Shown one piece after another: positions 58,265-64,000 of a DNA stretch of 64,000 bases. The stretch is from Orientallactaga sibirica (lineage: Eukaryota > Chordata > Mammalia > Rodentia > Dipodidae): NCBI GenBank assembly GCA_036365145.1, contig JAEOAD010000024.1:8827001-8891000 (forward strand), read 5' to 3'. The notes under the pieces were generated by a model. The model had not been told where the DNA came from. It did not search any database and saw only the letters and a program-made list of their open reading frames with translations. Numbering within the stretch: position 1 is the first letter of the stretch; each line of letters opens with the position of its first letter. The position numbers were made by a program, and so were the translations under genes.

Positions 58265-60699
58265 TGTAGCAGACAGCTTCAGGTTCACTGAGATGAACTT
58301 CCAGGCCAGCCACAGGTATGGATGAAGGGATTTACTGAACCTTACAGATCCAGGGAAAATTCCATAATGGCATAAAAAGCTGGCCTGCCTTCACAGGACC
58401 AAACACAGACAGAAGCCAAAAGCCAAAAGCCACATAGCACAAGACACCTCAGGAACTCAAGCTAGGCACACTTTGTATATCTTTAGATTGAAATCTCAAA
58501 CCACTACCACATCTTAAGATATACCCAGTGACACTGCCTCTAGCCAACTAGTTGAAGATGCAAACTACAAACTAATAAAACTCTGAATATGTTGGGGGCC
58601 ACCTATTCAAACTACTGCATTCTGCCTCTGGCCCCCAATAGATTCATAACCATTACACATTGTAAACTGTACACAGTCCAATTTCAAAGGTCCTCACAGT
58701 CTTTACTAACTTAAGATAGTTTCAAAGTCCCAAGTCTCATCTGAGATTTAAGATTGTCTCTTAGCTGTGAGTCCTGTGATATCAAACAAGTTAAACATTT
58801 TCAACTTATAAAGGTATAGAGTAAATATTTTCAACTGGTATAAGGACAAGCAAGGAGAGACTAGAACAATGCAAACTCACCCACAATCAAGCAATCATAA
58901 AACCTCTGCAGTTCAAATTCAATATAACCAGAGACTGACAGTCTCCAGGTTTTCCAATTCCACCCCTCCAGCTGGGCAGATTAGCCAGGGAAAACTTGCA
59001 TCCCATTCCAAAATTGTACTCAATGGTAGCCTTGCACAGTCCTGGTATATGCACAATGTCTTCAGGTCTCCATGCAAACTGTTATGCCCAGATCGTGAAA
59101 TCCCCAAAGACCACCAAGGAGCCTATCACACATGCAACAGAAAAGAGATTTATTTCAGGCTTAAGCTCGGGCTCCCTGACTTCACCAACACAGTGAATGT
59201 TTCCTAGAGAGCCCCGAAGAGCAGCAAGGGGAGGTTTTTATTGAGGTTTGAGCAAGGGGAGGGGTTTCTAACCTGGAAACTACATGATTGGCTAATTTGA
59301 ACAGTAACAGTACTTGTGGATTTCTGATTGGTCTTAGGGTTTTTGTGGTTAGGTCTAGGGGAACTCCTAATGTGATTAGCTAAGTAAGCGGCAGTTACAT
59401 TTGAACATCTTTGTGTGCCCTGATTGGTACCCTCCAGGGGTGGTTCTGGCCTGTGCATGGCACTTTGTGTTTTTTTCCAGTAACTGCCTTGTCTTTTACC
59501 AGGAAACAGAAACTTAGGCCTGTGAGTGGCCCTGGAGCCTGTCATGGCATTGTTTTGGCTCAGGTCCCTCACAAACCATGGTTCATCTTCCAAAGTCTCT
59601 TCAGCCTATCAGGACATCATGCCAGCCTATCAGGGAATCATGCCCTACTTCATGCCACAGCTCAGCAGTGGCTCCTGGAACCATGTGCAATTCATGACCA
59701 CTCCATGCAGTTTTTATGCTGGCAAAACTAATACCAGGTGTGCAGGACACAGCCATATTCTTAATTCAGGGACAAAATAAATCATAACCTTGAAAAGCAG
59801 GTTCCTTCTCCAGTCAACTCTTTCTAAAAGAGTTTGCATTCCTACAGTTTTTCCTCAGATATCTTCTCCATTGTTTTAATGTAAAGAAAGTGGACCATCT
59901 TCTTTAAGATTGCTAATGTGTTGACAATAGCAGGTTCAATAATCTGAAACCAGTTTTAGTGCCTCTAATTTTTACTTGCCTGAGGTTCTCCAACTTAAAA
60001 TTTTAAATCTCTCAGTCTAATATCTTTAGCCAATCACATAAGTCCATTACAAATTTAACCTTGATCAAACTCACTGGGCTTGGGCAGTGGAAAGCAGCCA
60101 GCCCTTATGCCAGCAGCCCAGTTTGAACAAAGTCCTCTACAGTCTTTCCTTCCCCCTTAGAATGCTCATAGGCCAAGCCTCCAAGTTCAATACTATCTGC
60201 ACTTAGCATTCTCAAACTCTCATCAGAATAGTCCATAATACTTGGCTTATCATTCCAGAAGCCATCTTCAGTTGCAAGCACCAAAATCATTCCTGTTCCT
60301 CCAAAACAAAGGTTCCAAAAGACCAACATCCAAATGGTTAGGTTCATATCACCCCACATCCTGGTACCAACTTCTGTAACAGACAGCTTCGGGTTTGCTG
60401 TGATGAACTTCTAGACCAGCCACAGTTATAAAGGAAGGGATTTATTGAGGCTTACATATCCAGGGGAAATTCCATAATGGCAGAAGAAGCTGGCCTGCCT
60501 GCACAGGACCAAACTGAGAGAGAAGCCAAAAGCCACACATCACAAGGCACACTTTGCATATCTTTAGATTGCAACCTCAAACCACCAACACACTATAAAA
60601 CTGATCCAGTGACACTGCCCCCAGCCAACTGGCTGAAGATGCAAACTAAAAACTAGTAAAACACTGAATATATTGGGGCCATCTATTCAAACTACTGTA
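58265..60699 (-). mobile_element. MaLR-type provirus with two LTRs
   Basis: Minus-strand element: 5' LTR 60,375-60,699, interior 58,620-60,374, 3' LTR 58,265-58,619. The interior begins with the MaLR hallmark (cagaagttggtaccaggatg on the minus strand). A purine-rich tract precedes the 3' LTR. Flanks ctctt (58,260-58,264) and ccctt (60,700-60,704) match at 4 of 5 bases, and L1 units lie on both sides, so this is a direct insertion into the L1. A 62-85 codon frame near 60,105-60,359 is the MaLR pseudo-coding stretch also seen at 5,081 and 62,624; no retroviral protein is evident. Confidence 0.85.
59080..59571 (-). repeat. Solo ERV LTR nested in the MaLR provirus
   Basis: On the minus strand it starts tgagggacctgagcc and ends gggcataaca (492 bp). 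An exact 5-bp duplication, caaac, flanks it (59,075-59,079 and 59,572-59,576). U3 holds three CCAAT-type motifs (accaatcaggg, accaatcagaa, gccaatcatg), then a TATA-like tcaataaaaacctc and, further on, a polyadenylation motif in gcctgaaataaatctctttt. This resembles gammaretrovirus-like LTRs. It interrupts MaLR sequence at a point matched by 5,850 in the plus-strand element. Confidence 0.85.
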
Positions 60700-61320
60700 C
60701 CCTTCCTCCTTAGGACCACAGTCCTAGCTGCCTCCTCACAGAGGCCAGGTCTTCCTGTACTTGCTGCAGGCTACTTGGTTCAGGGCCAGTAAGCTAGTGT
60801 TCCCTCTCCCTCATTGGGTTTTTCTGCCACTTGGATCCCCCTGCAAACATAGTCCCAGTTACCAGGATTGGACCAGGTCCTCCTGCACTTCCTGAAGGCT
60901 ACTCAGACCCAGGCCAGAAGTCTACCCTCACTTTTCCTCCCAATTTCCATCACCAGGACTGCCACCCATCCACCAATGTGTGTCATATGACCTGCAGCTG
61001 TCCCACCCCCCTCATCCACCATGTCACAGGACCTAACAGTCCCATATACACCCTGCTACATCGTCCCAATGGACCCGCTGTCCCATTCCCTCTCCCCTCA
61101 GCATCATAGGACCATGCAATCCCCCCCCCCCAACACACTGCCAAAACCCCAGTCTGCTAAGTCTCATTCCTCCCTTAGCCCCTGTCTCCTTGGGCCACCT
61201 GACCATGCAAGCCCGTACCCCAACCACCAAACAACAAGCCCCTTCAGCAGGTCCTCAGACCATCACCAGAAACTTGTAGGCTCCTTCTGTCTGAGCAGAC
61301 AGGCCCCACTGCTTTTAGAA
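60700..61320 (+). repeat. L1 5'-region tandem units (right block) and GC-rich leader
   Basis: Two further ~120-bp units (about 60,745-60,990) resemble those at 57,970-58,264. They are followed by C-rich sequence (61,000-61,320, with a C-run at 61,121-61,130). The open frames of 92 and 101 codons here are proline/serine-rich by composition and I treat them as non-coding. Confidence 0.5.
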
Positions 61321-61399
61321 GCATAATTGAGGCAAACATAAAAGGCAATAATCACTGAAGACACTTCAAAAGTAAACTACAGCTTCCACCTAAATTAAG

Positions 61400-61860
61400 T
61401 AAAATTCCTTCACTGTGATGGGCAGACCAAAGCATGAAAGGAATAACATGAAAAATCAAATGCAAGTAAATCCAACAGGGTCGAACAGCCTCTGGAAGTC
61501 TCTAAAACATAGAAGGGACAACAGAATCAGAACCCCAAAATGAAGATAGAAGCTCTGCAACCCTGACCAATAATAAAGAAAAAGGCCTAAAAGCAGCTAG
61601 GGAGAAACAACACATTATATATAAAGGTAACCCCATCAGAACTACTTCAGACTTCTCAATGGAAAGCCTGAAAGCCAGAAGGGCCTGGAATGGAACACTA
61701 CAAAATCAAAGAACTCATGGCTTCCAACCCAAACTACTCTACCCAGCAAAAGTATCCCTCATAATAGATGGTGAAAGAAAAACTTTCCATGATAAAAGTC
61801 AGCTTTATAACTATATGAACACAAAGCCAAACCTACAGAGAACATTTTAGGTAATTCACC
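61400..61860 (+). pseudogene. L1 ORF1 remnant (ends only)
   Basis: atgggcagaccaaagcatga at 61,419 resembles an ORF1 start. The C-terminal domain is clear at 61,659-61,850 (LKARRAWNGTL, HGFQPKLLYPAKVSLIID, DKSQLYNYMNTKPNLQ). The coiled-coil and RRM parts are deleted, since only ~240 bp separate the two ends. ORF1 normally coats L1 RNA. Confidence 0.75.
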
Positions 61861-61989
61861 ACACAGAAGAGTCAAATAACCACCCTCAAGTGCCTACAAG
61901 AAGCAAATCCCAACAACCAAACTCAGAGAAGGCACAAAAACTACAATGTCCAAGAAAATACCAAACCACATAAACCACCTCAATCTGGC

Positions 61990-62600
61990 AGGGATTTAAT
62001 CAAACCTCACAGCATTAACCTAAACATTAATGGCCTAAGTCACCCTTCAAGACACATAAGCTAACAGGGTGAATCAGAAAGTTAGAACCCTCAATCTGCT
62101 GTCTTCAAGAAACCCATTGCATGATTAAAGACAGACACTTCCTCAGAGTGAAAGGGTTGTAAATGATATTCCAAGCAAATGGAAATAAGAAACAAGCATG
62201 CATGGCTATACTGATATTGGATAAAATAGACTTCAAACCAAAAGAAATAAAAAATGACAAAGAAGGCCACTTCTTACTTATCAAAGGAATGATCCAACAA
62301 GAAGATATCACAATCATCAATCTCTATGCACCAAACACCGGTGCACAACAGTTCATAAAACAAAACCTACTTGACAAGAAAAGAGAAATAATAACCAACA
62401 CTATCATAGTCAGGGCCTTCAATACTCCACTATCAGCAACAGATAGATTATGAAAACAGAAAATTAATAGGGAAGTAAGAGAGCTCAACAACACCATAGA
62501 TCAATTAGACCTAACAGACATGTACAGAATATTCTACCCCAAATCGACAGAGTACACATTCTTTTAAGTAGCCCATAGAACTTTCTTTATAACAGATAGT
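61990..62600 (+). pseudogene. L1 ORF2 endonuclease remnant, first part
   Basis: Frames carry LTALT-like start sequence near 62,005 and CCLQETH near 62,095-62,118, the catalytic-region motif. At 62,163-62,453 follow MIFQANGNKKQACMAILIL, DKEGHFLLIKGMI and INLYAPNTGAQQF, with FNTPLSATDR where GDFNTPLS is usual. Several frameshifts. The match breaks at the 221-bp patch. Confidence 0.85.
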
Positions 62601-62614
62601 ACACTGGGCCATTA

Positions 62615-62835
62615 AGCCAGCCCTTATGCCAGCAGCCCAGTTTGAACAAAGTCCTCTACAGTCTTTCCTTTCCCCTTAGAATGCTCATAGGCCAAGCCTC
62701 CAAGTTCAATACTATCTGCACTTAGCATTCTCAAACTCTCATCAGAATAGTCCATAATACTTGGCTTATCATTCCAGAAGCCATCTTCAGTTGCAAGCAC
62801 CAAGATCATTCCTGTTCCTCCAAAACAAAGGTTCC
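62615..62835 (-). repeat. 221-bp MaLR internal patch inside L1 ORF2
   Basis: It is the same length as 60,096-60,316 in the nearby MaLR provirus and in the same orientation. I count two differences (about 99% identity). No LTR, poly-A or flanking duplication is present. ORF2 homology resumes just after it, with little ORF2 missing. Confidence 0.9.
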
Positions 62836-63495
62836 TCCATATTTATAGGAAAATTGACATAATTTCCTGCATGTCATCAGACCACATTACTATAATGCTA
62901 GAAATTAACAACAAAAGATGGGTGAGGAAACCCACCAGTTCCTGGAAACTGAACAACACACTTTTAAACAATAAGTCGTTCATGGATGAAATAAAAAATG
63001 AAATTGTAAAATTTCTAGAATTGAATACAATGTGAGCACATCATACCAAAACTTATGGGACACAATGAAGGCAGTCCTTAGGGGAAAAGTCTTATCACTA
63101 AATGCGTTCATAACAAAGACAAAGAGATCCCAAATCAATAACCTAACCATCCACCTAAAAGTATTGGATAAACAAGAAGAATATCACCCAAAAAGCCCCA
63201 CACAGAAAGAAATAATTGAGATTGGAGCAGAAATTAATGAATTGCAAACTAAGAAAACAAATAAGAAACTGATGAAACAAAGAGCTGGTTCTTTGAAAAA
63301 ATAAACAAGATTTATAAAGGCCTGGCCAATTTGATCAAGTGAAAAAATTAGATGCTTCAAATTATCAAAGTTAGAAATGAAAAAGGAAACATAACAACAG
63401 ACATAAGTTAAATTGGGAGAATCATCACAAGTTCTTTCTAAAACCTCTACTCCATAAAAGTTAATAACATGGAGGAAATGCATGAATTCCTGAAT
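62836..63495 (+). pseudogene. L1 ORF2 remnant, endonuclease end to linker
   Basis: Peptides such as SWKLNNTLLNN, QNLWDTMKAVLRGKVLSLNA and EIIEIGAEINELQTKK are typical of L1 ORF2 between endonuclease and reverse transcriptase. The 90-codon frame 63,032-63,304 is the longest intact piece. The match ends near 63,495, before the RT active site. Confidence 0.85.
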
Positions 63496-63582
63496 AAAAG
63501 TATTGTGCAATTTTCATACTTTTTTTGTATATTGTTGGATAAATTTAAATTATTTTCTCATCATAAAGCCAAAATATTTTGC

Positions 63583-63750
63583 TTTTATATTTTATTTATT
63601 TATTTGAGAAAGAGGGAGAGAGAGAGAGAGGGAGAGAGAGAGAGAATGGGCACACCAGGGCATCTAGCCACTGCAAGCAAACTCCAGATGCATGCACCCC
63701 TTGTGCATCTGGCTTATGTGGGTCCTGGAGAATAAACCTGGGGTCCTTTA
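63583..63750 (-). mobile_element. tRNA-derived SINE (DIP-like), head truncated
   Basis: The plus strand shows the A/T-rich end, a (GA)n run (63,605-63,645), 'gcaaactccagatgcatgc' and 'gtgcatctggcttatgtggg'. The tRNA head beyond 63,750 is missing or diverged. Confidence 0.8.
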
Positions 63751-64000
63751 ATCAGTACTCTGCAACACACACAGTAACTCTATAAATTCTTAAAACCTTA
63801 TATCAAATTGCATTTTAATGTCTATGTTTATATAGCATACATATGTATGTATGCATGTTTGTATGTATATCTATATAGTTTAAGGTCTAAAAATGGTAGA
63901 AATAACTTCAGAGTTAATTTATTTGTGCAAGTTCGCCATAGTTATTATAAATGTTAGGTAAAATATATCACTCCTTCTTTTGTAAGTAATAATTAATAGT
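63751..64000. other. AT-rich DNA at window end
   Basis: Short 'tatgtatg' repeats at 63,838-63,870; otherwise nothing recognised. Confidence 0.4.

Larger units (their letters stand above)
57728..63495 (+). mobile_element. L1 retrotransposon, truncated and interrupted
   Basis: A 5' region (57,728-58,264, with an aagatggtgattgcc motif like L1 5' ends) continues after a nested MaLR provirus at 60,700. ORF1 start-like and C-terminal sequence follows (61,400-61,860), then the ORF2 endonuclease (about 61,990-62,600), a 221-bp foreign patch, and ORF2 up to 63,495. The reverse-transcriptase domain and 3' UTR are missing. Many stops and frameshifts. The retroviral insertion lies at its left edge. Confidence 0.8.

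Noticed and set aside
61033..61326. Proline-rich open frames on both strands
   Set aside because: C-rich composition of the L1 5' region keeps frames open; no homology signal.

Overview
The window is AT-rich mammalian nuclear DNA made almost wholly of retroelements. The abundant SINE is a tRNA-derived element: a head near ggctggagagatggcttag, a body with the motif ccagatgcacaaggtggc, then a (TC)n and A-rich tail. B1 and B3-like SINEs are also present. Together they point to a rodent outside the mouse/rat group, most likely a dipodoid (jerboa, jumping mouse or birch mouse); this rests on remembered SINE families, not a search. No intact protein-coding gene is visible. The only host-gene candidate is a 53-codon terminal-exon-like segment at 26,221-26,382 behind a good splice acceptor. 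Most open frames over 60 codons are chance or repeat-derived.

Layout. 1-9.4 kb: an L1 3' UTR piece, a MaLR-type LTR element (4.75-6.94 kb) with an odd 3' end, a solo LTR, an older MST/MLT-like LTR and a MIR. 9.4-22 kb: mostly unique AT-rich DNA with a ~35-bp minisatellite, SINEs, a MaLR LTR at 14.2 kb, a probable decayed LTR element at 17.4-19.7 kb and a GGAA/GGGA microsatellite. 22.2-24.8 kb: an internally deleted minus-strand L1 with tandem GC-rich units at its 5' end. 25-31.7 kb: SINEs, including two inserted back to back at one target, and the exon candidate. 31.9-34 kb: a ~550-bp inverted duplication flanked by TA repeats. 34-53 kb: AT-rich DNA with scattered SINEs, solo LTRs and an ancient L1 piece.

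53.8-63.5 kb is the densest and most unusual part. A provirus at 53,782-57,721 has 395-bp LTRs, an exact 6-bp target duplication (AAGCTT), a polypurine tract, and integrase and envelope-TM remnants. Its interior is a patchwork: a MaLR internal fragment, a 235-bp piece of 18S rRNA, decayed pol sequence, the 5' half of a tRNA-Lys ending at the anticodon, and a MaLR LTR fragment. Every foreign piece is in the sense orientation, as expected if reverse transcriptase switched among RNA templates. The provirus adjoins the 5' end of a plus-strand L1 (57.7-63.5 kb) whose tandem 5' units hold a minus-strand MaLR provirus, which itself holds a solo ERV LTR. The same LTR/L1-unit junction recurs at 6,649/6,650, suggesting that the 4.75-6.94 kb element carried off flanking DNA from a relative of the 58-60 kb provirus. 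A 221-bp, ~99% identical copy of MaLR internal sequence also sits in the L1 ORF2 remnant.

Coordinates of repeat edges are read by eye. Class names come from structure and remembered consensus sequences and were not confirmed by database search.
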